A stretch of 6,840 bases of DNA from contig CANQYF010000046.1 of assembly GCA_947628075.1 (NCBI GenBank), forward strand, positions 1 through 6,840, in the 5' to 3' direction. Under the pieces are notes generated by a model. That model made no database searches and had not been told where the DNA came from. It worked only from the letters and a program-made list of their open reading frames with translations. This document shows positions 1 through 5,878 of this stretch, piece after piece; positions within the stretch are counted from its first letter, which is position 1; the number at the start of each line of letters is the position of its first letter. The DNA comes from an uncultured Bacilli bacterium. GTDB lineage: Bacteria > Bacillota_I > Bacilli_A > RF39 > UBA660. Position numbers and translations under genes: made by a program.

Positions 1-2009
1 GCTTTACAAACAACAGTAGACCCAGAATCACGAGCTGCAATCCATTCAACACCTGTTCCTACAATTGGAGCTTCACTTGTTAAAAGTGGTACAGCTTGAC
101 GTTGCATGTTAGATCCCATTAATGTACGATTGGCATCATCGAATTCCAAGAATGGAATACAGCTAGTTGTAATAGAAACTACTTGACTTGGAGCTACGTC
201 AACATAATCAACTAAATCTTTTTTAACCATAACGTTATCACCATTATGACGAACTAAAATTTCATCATCAACAATGGCATTTTGTTCATCAAGTTTAACT
301 GTTGCTTGGCTAATATATAAATCTTGTTCTTCATCTGCAGTCATATATGTAATTTCATCAGTTACAATACCTTTTTCAACACGACGATAAGGTGTCATGA
401 TAAAACCATATTCATTAATCTTAGCATAACCAGCTAAACTAGTAATAAGACCTATATTTTGACCTTCTGGTGATTCAATTGGACAAATTCTTCCATAGTG
501 ACTTGAGTTAACGTCACGAACATCCATTCCGGCTCTTTCTCTTGAAAGTCCACCTGGTCCTAAACTTGATAAACGTCTTTTATCTGTAAGTTCCGCAATT
601 GGATTTATTTGATCCATGAATTTTGATAATTGAGAAGATCCAAAGAATTCTTTTAAAGCCGCAGTTACTGGTCTTATATTAATTAAAGTTTTTGGAGTAA
701 TATTCTCAACTTCTTGAGTAGTCATTCTTTCTCTTATGACTCTTTCCATTCTAGCAACACCAGTTCTAAATTGGTTTTGAATAAGTTCTCCAACTTGACG
801 AACACGACGATTTCCTAAATTATCTATTTCATCAGTATTACCAATATCATCATGTAAATTTAAATAATATGAAACCGCAGCATAAATATCAGGTATTGTT
901 AATCTTTTTTCATCAACACTTGTATCTACACCAATTACTTTAATAACTTTTTTAGGATTTACTTTATCGTATACTAAAACTTGTTGAATTTTATTATATT
1001 CATCGAGTTCCATATTTGTAATAGTTTCTTTTAAATTATAACCATTAGCAAAAATTTCTTTTAATTCTCTTAAAACATCTTTTGTAATTAAAGTGCCTTT
1101 TTCAAATTTAACTTTACCATCAACTTTAATATTTTCAGCTAAAGTACATCCTAGTAATCTTTCACATATATTTAATTTTTTATTGAATTTATAACGTCCT
1201 ACTTTCGCTAAATCATAACGGAAACGATCAAAGAATCTCGTTATTAATTGGTTTTTAGCACTATCTAAAGTTGCTGGTTCTCCAGGTCTTAATTTTTCAT
1301 AAATTTCAATTAAAGCTTCATCAGTATTTCTAGTACTATCTTTACTTATAGTATTAGTAATATATTCATTTTCTCCGAATACTTCAATAATATCTTCATC
1401 ACTAGAAAGACCAACTGCTCTTAAAAATGTTGTAATAGGAACTTTTCTAGTCCGGTCAATACGAACATAAACAATATTTTTAGCATCAGTTTCAAATTCT
1501 AGCCATGTTCCTTTATTAGGTATTACTTCTCCTGAAATAATATGACGTCCATTTTTATCTATTTCTCTTTTAAAATAAATAGATGGACTTCTTACAAGTT
1601 GAGAAACAATAACTCTTTCGGCACCATTAATAATGAAAGTTCCAGCTTCCGTCATTAAAGGCATATCTCCTAAAAAGATTTCTTGTTCCTTTACTTCTCC
1701 TGTTTCATGAATGAAAACTCTTGCTTCCACTTTTAATGGAGCAGCATAGTTGACCATTCTCTCTTTTGCTTCTTTGATAGAATATCTTGGACTTTCAAAT
1801 GAATAATTGCCAAATTCTAAAGAAATGTTACCCGTAAATGATTCCACAGGAAATAAATCATCAAAAACTTCTTTAATACCATTTTCTAAGAAGTCTTGAT
1901 AACTTTTCTTTTGAATTTCTAACAAATCTGCAAGTTCTAGCGTATTTTTTGATTTTGCAAAGCTTCTTCTTTCGCGATAATCACCAAATTTTAAGGTTTT
2001 ATAAGCCAC
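1..2009 (-). CDS. rpoB: RNA polymerase beta subunit (RpoB), N-terminal 669 codons; 3' part outside the window
   Basis: Catalytic-core beta subunit of RNA polymerase. I translated the minus strand from the GTG at 2009-2007 and the frame stays open to the window edge, so only about the first half of a usual 1150-1250-residue protein is here. The start reads MAYKTLKFGDYRERRSF, followed by protrusion and lobe sequences such as GAERVIVSQLVRSPSIYF, then the fork and rifampicin region (FFGSSQLSKFMDQINP near residue 460, GPGGLSRERAG near 485) and HYGRICPIESPEGQNI. The last visible stretch is EAPIVGTGVEWIAARDSG. The GTG start is preceded by AGGGGTGAT at good spacing. Residues K463 and D476 replace E. 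coli Gln513 and His526, both rifampicin contacts. No frameshift was seen. It lies 88 bases downstream of a ybxB-type gene, as in B. subtilis, and has its own promoter. Identity is certain; the resistance phenotype is inferred. Confidence 0.98.
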   Translation of the reverse strand, partial: MAYKTLKFGDYRERRSFAKSKNTLELADLLEIQKKSYQDFLENGIKEVFDDLFPVESFTGNISLEFGNYSFESPRYSIKEAKERMVNYAAPLKVEARVFIHETGEVKEQEIFLGDMPLMTEAGTFIINGAERVIVSQLVRSPSIYFKREIDKNGRHIISGEVIPNKGTWLEFETDAKNIVYVRIDRTRKVPITTFLRAVGLSSDEDIIEVFGENEYITNTISKDSTRNTDEALIEIYEKLRPGEPATLDSAKNQLITRFFDRFRYDLAKVGRYKFNKKLNICERLLGCTLAENIKVDGKVKFEKGTLITKDVLRELKEIFANGYNLKETITNMELDEYNKIQQVLVYDKVNPKKVIKVIGVDTSVDEKRLTIPDIYAAVSYYLNLHDDIGNTDEIDNLGNRRVRQVGELIQNQFRTGVARMERVIRERMTTQEVENITPKTLINIRPVTAALKEFFGSSQLSKFMDQINPIAELTDKRRLSSLGPGGLSRERAGMDVRDVNSSHYGRICPIESPEGQNIGLITSLAGYAKINEYGFIMTPYRRVEKGIVTDEITYMTADEEQDLYISQATVKLDEQNAIVDDEILVRHNGDNVMVKKDLVDYVDVAPSQVVSITTSCIPFLEFDDANRTLMGSNMQRQAVPLLTSEAPIVGTGVEWIAARDSGSTVVCK

Positions 2010-2012
2010 GAT

Positions 2013-2021
2013 ATCACCCCT
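2013..2021 (-). promoter_or_regulatory. Ribosome binding site of rpoB (fixes the GTG start)
   Basis: On the minus strand AGGGGTGAT lies 3 bases before GTG. It matches the 3' part of the canonical AGGAGGTGAT, so the GGTGAT segment does most of the pairing. The next in-frame residues match RpoB N-termini, which supports GTG as the start. Confidence 0.75.
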
Positions 2022-2068
2022 ATACATAGATTAAATTTTGAAAAATATAAATACGTCACCAATTTAAG

Positions 2069-2097
2069 ATTGTATCAGTAATTCAACTTAAAGTCAA
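2069..2097 (-). promoter_or_regulatory. Sigma-A type promoter of rpoB
   Basis: Minus strand: -35 TTGACT (2097-2092), a 17-base spacer ending in TGA, and -10 TACAAT (2074-2069), giving an extended -10. Both hexamers match consensus at 5 of 6 positions. The -35 begins on the base after the TAG stop of the preceding methyltransferase gene. Predicted transcription start is near 2063-2062, leaving a leader of about 53 bases. This would let rpoB be expressed above the level of its upstream neighbour; no terminator separates the two genes, so read-through is also likely. Confidence 0.8.
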
Positions 2098-2685
2098 CTA
2101 ATTTTTAAGAGAAATTACCCAAAATCCTTTACTTTTATCGACAATCGTACACGTACATACTTTTTCTAACTCTTTTACAATACTTTTTGCACCTTTATCT
2201 TTGGATAAGACAAACCAAAGTTCCCCATCTTTATTTAATTTTTCTAAACCACCAAAGATAAATTTTTTTAAAATATCTTTTCCTGCTCTAATTGGTGGAT
2301 TAGTAATAATTAAATCATAATTATTAGCAACATTTTCATAAATATTGCTTTCGTAACATTGAGCATCTACTTCATTTTCTAAAATATTCATTTTACATAA
2401 ATGTAATGCTCTTTTATTTATATCAACCATATCAACATGTTTATTTAAAACTTTACTTAATAATATTCCGATAAAACCATAACCACAGCCAACATCTAAA
2501 ATTGTATCAACATCTTTTTTGGCTTCTAAAAAAGTTTTTACTAAAAATAAACTGGCATAATCTATCTTATTTTTAGAAAAAACTCCATTATCACTTTTAA
2601 ACATAAAATTATATGCATCAAAAGAAAAATTAATACATCTTATTTCACTTTTTAAATTTTCGTTATTAGTAAAATAATGATCCAA
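2098..2685 (-). CDS. ybxB: YbxB/RsmC-like class I SAM-dependent rRNA methyltransferase (TTG start)
   Basis: Predicted cytoplasmic guanine-N2 methyltransferase of the RsmC family (COG2813 type). E. coli RsmC modifies 16S rRNA G1207; the target here is inferred. From the TTG at 2685 the protein has 195 residues, close to B. subtilis YbxB (about 200). Visible motifs are SDNGVFS (31-37), SAM-binding motif I DVGCGYG (64-70), an acidic residue in MVDIN (D88) that should bind the ribose, and the catalytic NPPIRAG (129-135). The frame can be extended to an ATG at 2769, but those 28 codons (FFNFFLFLYF...) resemble no family member and contain a good promoter. The protein should begin MDHYFTNNENLKSE, like the MxEHYY start of relatives. 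A GGGGA element 7 bases before TTG is the likely ribosome site. The gene sits directly before rpoB, as in B. subtilis, but the ribosomal protein genes usually before it are absent. Confidence 0.9.
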   Translation of the reverse strand: MDHYFTNNENLKSEIRCINFSFDAYNFMFKSDNGVFSKNKIDYASLFLVKTFLEAKKDVDTILDVGCGYGFIGILLSKVLNKHVDMVDINKRALHLCKMNILENEVDAQCYESNIYENVANNYDLIITNPPIRAGKDILKKFIFGGLEKLNKDGELWFVLSKDKGAKSIVKELEKVCTCTIVDKSKGFWVISLKN

Positions 2686-2692
2686 CTTTTTT

Positions 2693-2697
2693 CCCCG
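2693..2697 (-). promoter_or_regulatory. Probable ribosome binding site deciding the ybxB TTG start
   Basis: Minus strand CGGGG lies 7 bases before TTG at 2685, followed by a run of A and one G. It is weaker than the AGGAGG of HU, but it is the only purine-rich G cluster in the region. It sits just inside the transcript predicted from the promoter at 2717-2745. Confidence 0.5.
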
Positions 2698-2716
2698 TTT
2701 CTTTTTGTATACGACT

Positions 2717-2745
2717 AGTATATCATATTTAAAATAAAGGAACAA
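2717..2745 (-). promoter_or_regulatory. Sigma-A type promoter of ybxB(-rpoB)
   Basis: Minus strand: -35 TTGTTC (2745-2740), a 17-base spacer ending in TGA, and -10 TATACT (2722-2717; 5 of 6 with extended TG). Transcription should start near 2710, giving a 25-base leader to the TTG start. It follows directly after the terminator of the upstream gene, which supports a new transcription unit here. Confidence 0.65.
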
Positions 2746-2773
2746 GAAAAAATTAAAAAAATTTAACATAATT

Positions 2774-2813
2774 AAAAAAGATTATTCATCACATAAAGAA
2801 TAATCCTTTTTTT
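2774..2813 (-). terminator. Rho-independent terminator overlapping the stop codon of the membrane/OB-fold gene
   Basis: The minus-strand stem GATTATTC (2805-2798) pairs with GAATAATC (2787-2780) across a 10-base loop and is followed by TTTTTT (2779-2774). An A-tract on the 5' side can extend pairing with the T-tract past one bulged G. The 3' arm contains the gene's TAA stop, so the last codons form part of the hairpin. The A/T tracts on both sides mean it could also act on the plus strand. Confidence 0.75.
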
Positions 2814-3804
2814 CATCTTTACTTAAAATTATATTTTTTTCTCGATTACAAGATATTACATTGAATTTATCAAGTTCATAAATTATTTTATTTTCTTTTA
2901 TTTCTTTACTTGCTTTACTTAAAAGTTCATCAAAAGTAATTTTACCATCTTTTAATGCATAAGATAATTCATATTTATCAATACCATAATCTAAATAAAT
3001 ATTACTGATACATTTAGTATAAATTTTATCTGCATATTCTTTAATTGTATTTTCACATTTAGCACTTTCGATTACTTCCATATGATATTCACTATATAAA
3101 TTTTTCTCTTCTAATTTTGCATCGGTTAAAGTTAAAGTATTAGTTTTTTTATCATAACTTTTTAAAAGCCCTACTACTGTTATATAATCATATATTTTAT
3201 AATTAGTTAAGTTAACATCATTTAATTTGATTATTAAATTACTATTTTTATTAAATTGAACATACCCATTAACTGAACTATCTTTATTGGTATATTCTTT
3301 TAATTCTATTTGACTATTACCACTTATTTTACTTATTTTTCCTGTTACTTTTATAAAATCATTTTTATAAAGTTTATAACTTTCTTTAGGATCTCTCAAT
3401 AATCTATTTATATCCATATCAGTAATCAAATTAGGATTACAAGCAAAACTTTTCTTATATTCATTATCAAATATAAATTCATTATCACATTTATATATTC
3501 GATAAAATACACTATTATATAATGATACATGTTCATTTACTTTGTTTTCTAAAACAAAAATAGGACTTAAATTTAATGTATAAGATTTTATATAATCAAT
3601 ACTATAAGTTAAAATAAGTAAAATGATTGGTAAATAAATAATTAAAAAAATATTTACTTTTTTCTTAGTAGCATAATAAATATCTACAATTATTATTCCA
3701 ATTAATACGAGTATTAACTTATAGATACTATAAAAATTTAGAAAAAATGGGACTACGATTAGCAAAATTCCAATTATTAATAAAAATAATTTTTTCTTTT
3801 CCAT
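2782..3804 (-). CDS. Unrecognised membrane-anchored protein with OB-fold-like region
   Basis: I do not recognise this family. The 340-residue protein begins MEKKKLFLLI; an ATG 16 codons upstream also exists, but only the 3804 start has a good AAGAGGT site. Three hydrophobic helices are visible (about 5-26, 29-45 and 50-72), followed by a soluble part that should lie on one face of the membrane, outside if the N-terminus is cytoplasmic. Residues about 147-233 (starting DFIKVTGKIS, later DYITVVGLLKSYDKKTNTLTL) alternate like a five-strand OB fold of the tRNA_anti-like kind. A C-terminal part (265-325) has KYELSYALKDGKITFDEL and later NVISCN, a pattern I associate from memory with small uncharacterised Firmicutes secreted proteins. 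Cysteines occur at 106, 122, 250, 265, 319 and 338, so disulfides are possible. The gene has its own terminator and a candidate promoter. Only the coding status and membrane topology are firm; the OB fold is inference. Confidence 0.85.
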   Translation of the reverse strand: MEKKKLFLLIIGILLIVVPFFLNFYSIYKLILVLIGIIIVDIYYATKKKVNIFLIIYLPIILLILTYSIDYIKSYTLNLSPIFVLENKVNEHVSLYNSVFYRIYKCDNEFIFDNEYKKSFACNPNLITDMDINRLLRDPKESYKLYKNDFIKVTGKISKISGNSQIELKEYTNKDSSVNGYVQFNKNSNLIIKLNDVNLTNYKIYDYITVVGLLKSYDKKTNTLTLTDAKLEEKNLYSEYHMEVIESAKCENTIKEYADKIYTKCISNIYLDYGIDKYELSYALKDGKITFDELLSKASKEIKENKIIYELDKFNVISCNREKNIILSKDEKKDYSLCDE

Positions 3805-3810
3805 AAAATA

Positions 3811-3817
3811 CCTCTTA
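3811..3817 (-). promoter_or_regulatory. Ribosome binding site deciding the start of the membrane/OB-fold gene
   Basis: Minus strand TAAGAGG ends 6 bases before the ATG at 3804. The alternative ATG 48 bases upstream lies in the HU terminator/promoter zone without such a site, so the shorter protein is preferred. Confidence 0.65.
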
Positions 3818-3822
3818 AATAT

Positions 3823-3852
3823 ATTATATACTATATTTAAATTAAAAAACAA
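3823..3852 (-). promoter_or_regulatory. Candidate promoter of the membrane/OB-fold gene
   Basis: Minus strand: TTGTTT (3852-3847), an 18-base spacer and a perfect TATAAT (3828-3823). It lies immediately after the HU terminator, with the -35 inside the terminator's T-rich tail. The predicted start near 3816 would place the ribosome site at the very 5' end of the mRNA. This makes the exact promoter uncertain; TA-rich sequence here gives several chance -10 matches. Confidence 0.4.
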
Positions 3853-3877
3853 AAAGTTAGCAATTAAGCTAACCTTT
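3844..3877 (-). terminator. Rho-independent terminator of HU
   Basis: The minus-strand stem GTTAGC (3873-3868) pairs with GCTAAC (3861-3856) across a 6-base TTAATT loop. It is extended by a G-T pair and A-T pairs, then runs into TTTTTGTTTTTT. It lies 20-odd bases after the HU stop codon. Confidence 0.88.
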
Positions 3878-3896
3878 ATTTACTAAATTTTACTTC

Positions 3897-4169
3897 TTAG
3901 TTTAAAGCATCTTTTAATTTGCTTCCAGCTTTGAATGATGCAACAGTCTTAGCAGGAATTTTTAATGGTTCTTTTGTTAGAGGATTAATACCTTCTCTAG
4001 CAGCTCTTTTCTTAGCACTAAAAGTACCAAAACCTACAAAAGTAACTTTTCCTTCTTTTTTAAGGCCTTTTGTAATACCTTCAAATACAGCATCTACAGC
4101 TCTAGCTGCTGCAGCTTTTGAAATTTCTGCTTTTTCAGCAACGATTTCTACTATTTCTTGTTTAGACAT
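3897..4169 (-). CDS. hup: HU family nucleoid-associated DNA-binding protein
   Basis: A small histone-like dimeric protein that bends DNA and compacts the nucleoid. It has 90 residues from MSKQEIVEIV, the standard HU length. Visible features are the N-terminal dimerisation helices (2-38), the GFGTF turn (46-50), and the basic beta-arm with R-E-G-I-N-P (58-63), in which Pro63 is the residue expected to intercalate into the minor groove. The C-terminal helix is FKAGSKLKDALN. The start at 4169 is fixed by AGGAGG 8 bases upstream; a longer in-frame start at 4229 would only add leader sequence. HU (hbs) lies directly after spoIVA in B. subtilis too. Here it has its own promoter and is flanked by terminators on both sides, so it is a single-gene unit suited to high expression. 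Confidence 0.97.
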   Translation of the reverse strand: MSKQEIVEIVAEKAEISKAAAARAVDAVFEGITKGLKKEGKVTFVGFGTFSAKKRAAREGINPLTKEPLKIPAKTVASFKAGSKLKDALN

Positions 4170-4177
4170 GTTTCTTA

Positions 4178-4183
4178 CCTCCT
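4178..4183 (-). promoter_or_regulatory. Ribosome binding site of HU (decides the start)
   Basis: A perfect AGGAGG on the minus strand lies 8 bases before the ATG at 4169. It is the strongest ribosome site in the window and rules out the upstream in-frame ATG at 4229. Confidence 0.9.
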
Positions 4184-4197
4184 CAATTTTAATAAAC

Positions 4198-4242
4198 ATA
4201 ATCTTCAGCTCGGACCGTATTGTCCTCACATATTAAGATTAT
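4198..4242. repeat. Imperfectly nested inverted repeat spanning the HU promoter and leader
   Basis: The 8-base arms ATAATCTT (4198-4205) and AAGATTAT (4235-4242) are perfect inverted copies 29 bases apart, with the GGAC/GTCC hairpin between them. The upstream arm covers the predicted -10 element, so the pair would act as DNA (operator-like) rather than as an RNA stem unless transcription starts further upstream. Confidence 0.5.
4212..4225 (-). promoter_or_regulatory. GC-rich hairpin at the predicted 5' end of HU mRNA
   Basis: The minus-strand stem GGAC (4225-4222) pairs with GTCC (4215-4212) across the loop AATACG. If the promoter at 4236-4264 is right, the stem begins about 5 bases from the mRNA 5' end. 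The surrounding stretch (4205-4227) is clearly more GC-rich than the rest of the non-coding DNA here. A 5'-end stem could protect the mRNA from 5'-dependent ribonucleases; that role is inference. Confidence 0.45.
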
Positions 4243-4264
4243 CAAAAATATCTTTTAAAATCAA
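4236..4264 (-). promoter_or_regulatory. Candidate sigma-A type promoter of HU
   Basis: Minus strand: TTGATT (4264-4259), a 17-base spacer ending in TGA, and TAATCT (4241-4236). The -10 hexamer is poor (3 of 6), but the TG extension and 17-base spacing match the two better promoters of ybxB and rpoB. Predicted start is near 4229. An alternative -10, GATAAT, shifted two bases upstream, gives a 15-base spacer. Confidence 0.45.
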
Positions 4265-4265
4265 C

Positions 4266-4302
4266 CAAAAAAAGCAAAAAATTACGTTTTAACCGTAATT
4301 TT
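4266..4302 (-). terminator. Rho-independent terminator of spoIVA
   Basis: The perfect 9-base minus-strand stem AAAATTACG (4302-4294) pairs with CGTAATTTT (4286-4278) across GTTAAAA. It is followed by a T-rich tail (TTTTTTGCTTTTTTT form). It lies about 45 bases after the spoIVA stop codon and separates spoIVA from HU. Confidence 0.85.
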
Positions 4303-4346
4303 CACTTAAATTAACTTATTTTTGACATTATTATCATTAATTTTTA

Positions 4347-5825
4347 CTATAAAACAATCGCAATTAAGTTATTTGAACCTTTATTAACTATCTTCGTAAC
4401 TGTATTTGAAAGCTTATATCTCGTGTTATCTGGCATCATATTTAGTTTTGCTTGAATACCTTCTTGGACTATTACTTCTAAGCTACGGCCAAAAATCTCA
4501 CTTTTCCAAATACTACCAGGATCTGTTTCATAATCTTTCATTAAATAGTTAATAAGTTCTTTACTTTGCATTTCACTACCTATTATAGGTTCAAATGTTG
4601 ATTCAACATCAACTTTCATTAAATGAATACTTGACGCTAAAGCTTTTAATTTAACACCATAACGGCTTCCTTGTTTGACTATTTCTGGTGTTTCCAATTT
4701 CATATCTTTTAAGGTTGGATAGACAATACCATATCCTGTAGTTTTGGCTTGCTTCATAGCATTTTTAATTAATTCAGTTTCTTCTTTACTTTCTTTATAA
4801 TTAGCAAATATCTTTAAAAGCCCGGCCTTAGTTGTAGCGCTTTCTCCCATTAATGATTTTAATGTTTCATCATATAGTTCATTTGGACTTTCTAAATTAA
4901 TTGTTATCACACCAGTAGCAGTATCAAGCTCACTTATATATGATTTAGAAATATAAGGACTATCTTCAAAGTGACTTATGATATAATCAACATCTTTAAC
5001 TTTATTAACACTAATGACGCTTTCTTTAATTTTTTCTAAATAATGCATTTTTATTTCATTACTATTTGGTAAAACATGAACCCATTCTGGCATATTAACT
5101 AATATATCTAAGACTGGGAATTCATATAAAGCATTTTTTAAAATGTTCATAATTTCTTTTTCATTCATTGCTTCCACATTAATAGGCATAACAGGTACAT
5201 CATAATTTTCACTTAATGATCTTGATAAAGCCACTGTTTCACTATTTGTTGGATGAATTGAATTTAAAATGACAATAAATGGTTTACCAATTTCTTTTAA
5301 TTCACCAACTATTTTTTCTTCAGCTTCCACATAATTTTCTCTTTTTATTTCACCAAAAGATCCATCTGTTGTAACGACAATTCCGATTGTAGAATGATCC
5401 TTAATAACCTTTTGTGTTCCTACCTCTGCAGCTTCAACAAATGGTATGGCATCTGGAAACCATGGTGTTTTAACCATTCGAGGGTTACCATCTTCATCTT
5501 CATAGCCATTAGAGCCAGGAATAACATAACCTACACAATCAACTAATTTAATATTAGTTTCAAAATTATCTACTTTAATAGTAGCACCATTAGAAGGAAC
5601 AAATTTTGGCTCAGTAGTCATAATAGTTTTGCCTTCTGCACTTTGAGGAATTTCATCTAAACATTTCTTTTTATCAAAATCCTCAGTAATATTAGGCACT
5701 ACTAGATTTTCAATAAATCTTTTGATAAAAGTTGATTTACCTGTACGAACTGCTCCTACGACACCTAAGTATATTTCACCATTTCCACGGCGGGCAATAG
5801 AAGATATTATATTTTCTTTTTCCAT
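4347..5825 (-). CDS. spoIVA: Stage IV sporulation protein A (SpoIVA), spore-coat basement ATPase
   Basis: A cytoskeletal-like ATPase made in the mother cell. It polymerises on the forespore surface, anchored by SpoVM, and forms the base of the spore coat. The product has 492 residues, the same length as B. subtilis SpoIVA, and matches it from end to end by memory. Walker A is GAVRTGKST with K30. The TTEP segment places T70/T71 at the positions known to be needed for ATP hydrolysis, and a Walker B-like LVDCVGY has D96. The middle region includes HSTIGIVVTTDGS. The C-terminus reads GIQAKLNMMPDNTRYKL...NLIAIVL, with the hydrophobic end typical of the family, where the SpoVM and SpoVID contacts lie. 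The start is supported by AAAGGAG before ATG. A sigma-E-like promoter lies just upstream and a terminator follows. HU is next downstream, as in B. subtilis, but gpsA is not upstream. Confidence 0.98.
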   Translation of the reverse strand: MEKENIISSIARRGNGEIYLGVVGAVRTGKSTFIKRFIENLVVPNITEDFDKKKCLDEIPQSAEGKTIMTTEPKFVPSNGATIKVDNFETNIKLVDCVGYVIPGSNGYEDEDGNPRMVKTPWFPDAIPFVEAAEVGTQKVIKDHSTIGIVVTTDGSFGEIKRENYVEAEEKIVGELKEIGKPFIVILNSIHPTNSETVALSRSLSENYDVPVMPINVEAMNEKEIMNILKNALYEFPVLDILVNMPEWVHVLPNSNEIKMHYLEKIKESVISVNKVKDVDYIISHFEDSPYISKSYISELDTATGVITINLESPNELYDETLKSLMGESATTKAGLLKIFANYKESKEETELIKNAMKQAKTTGYGIVYPTLKDMKLETPEIVKQGSRYGVKLKALASSIHLMKVDVESTFEPIIGSEMQSKELINYLMKDYETDPGSIWKSEIFGRSLEVIVQEGIQAKLNMMPDNTRYKLSNTVTKIVNKGSNNLIAIVL

Positions 5826-5832
5826 AACTTCT

Positions 5833-5839
5833 CTCCTTT
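5833..5839 (-). promoter_or_regulatory. Ribosome binding site of spoIVA
   Basis: AAAGGAG on the minus strand lies 7 bases before the ATG at 5825 (AAAGGAGAGAAGTT then ATG), a standard site that confirms the start. Confidence 0.85.
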
Positions 5840-5848
5840 TTCTACTTA

Positions 5849-5877
5849 ATGCTATGTCAACTTTTTTAACTTTATAC
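5849..5877 (-). promoter_or_regulatory. Candidate sigma-E (mother-cell) promoter of spoIVA
   Basis: Minus strand: GTATAAA (5877-5871), a 14-base spacer and CATAGCAT (5856-5849). Both resemble the sigma-E consensus of B. subtilis (about KMATATT, 14 bases, CATACAMT); the -10 matches at 6 of 8. spoIVA is a known sigma-E regulon member, so the context fits. A perfect TTGACA overlaps it (5861-5856) but has no sigma-A -10 at the right distance. Predicted start is near 5842. Confidence 0.55.
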
Positions 5878-5878
5878 C

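Noticed and set aside
2031..2067. Inverted repeat TTAAATT / AATTTAA in the rpoB leader
   Set aside because: Only A and T, 7 bases with a 23-base loop; expected by chance at this composition and too weak to call an attenuator or riboswitch.
3919..4236. Plus-strand open frame of 105 codons opposite HU
   Set aside because: It is the mirror of the HU coding region; its content follows the HU codons and there is no ribosome site. HU is certain.
5856..5861. Perfect TTGACA before spoIVA as a vegetative promoter
   Set aside because: Seventeen bases downstream lies the ribosome site rather than a -10 hexamer, and the sigma-E-like element fits better.
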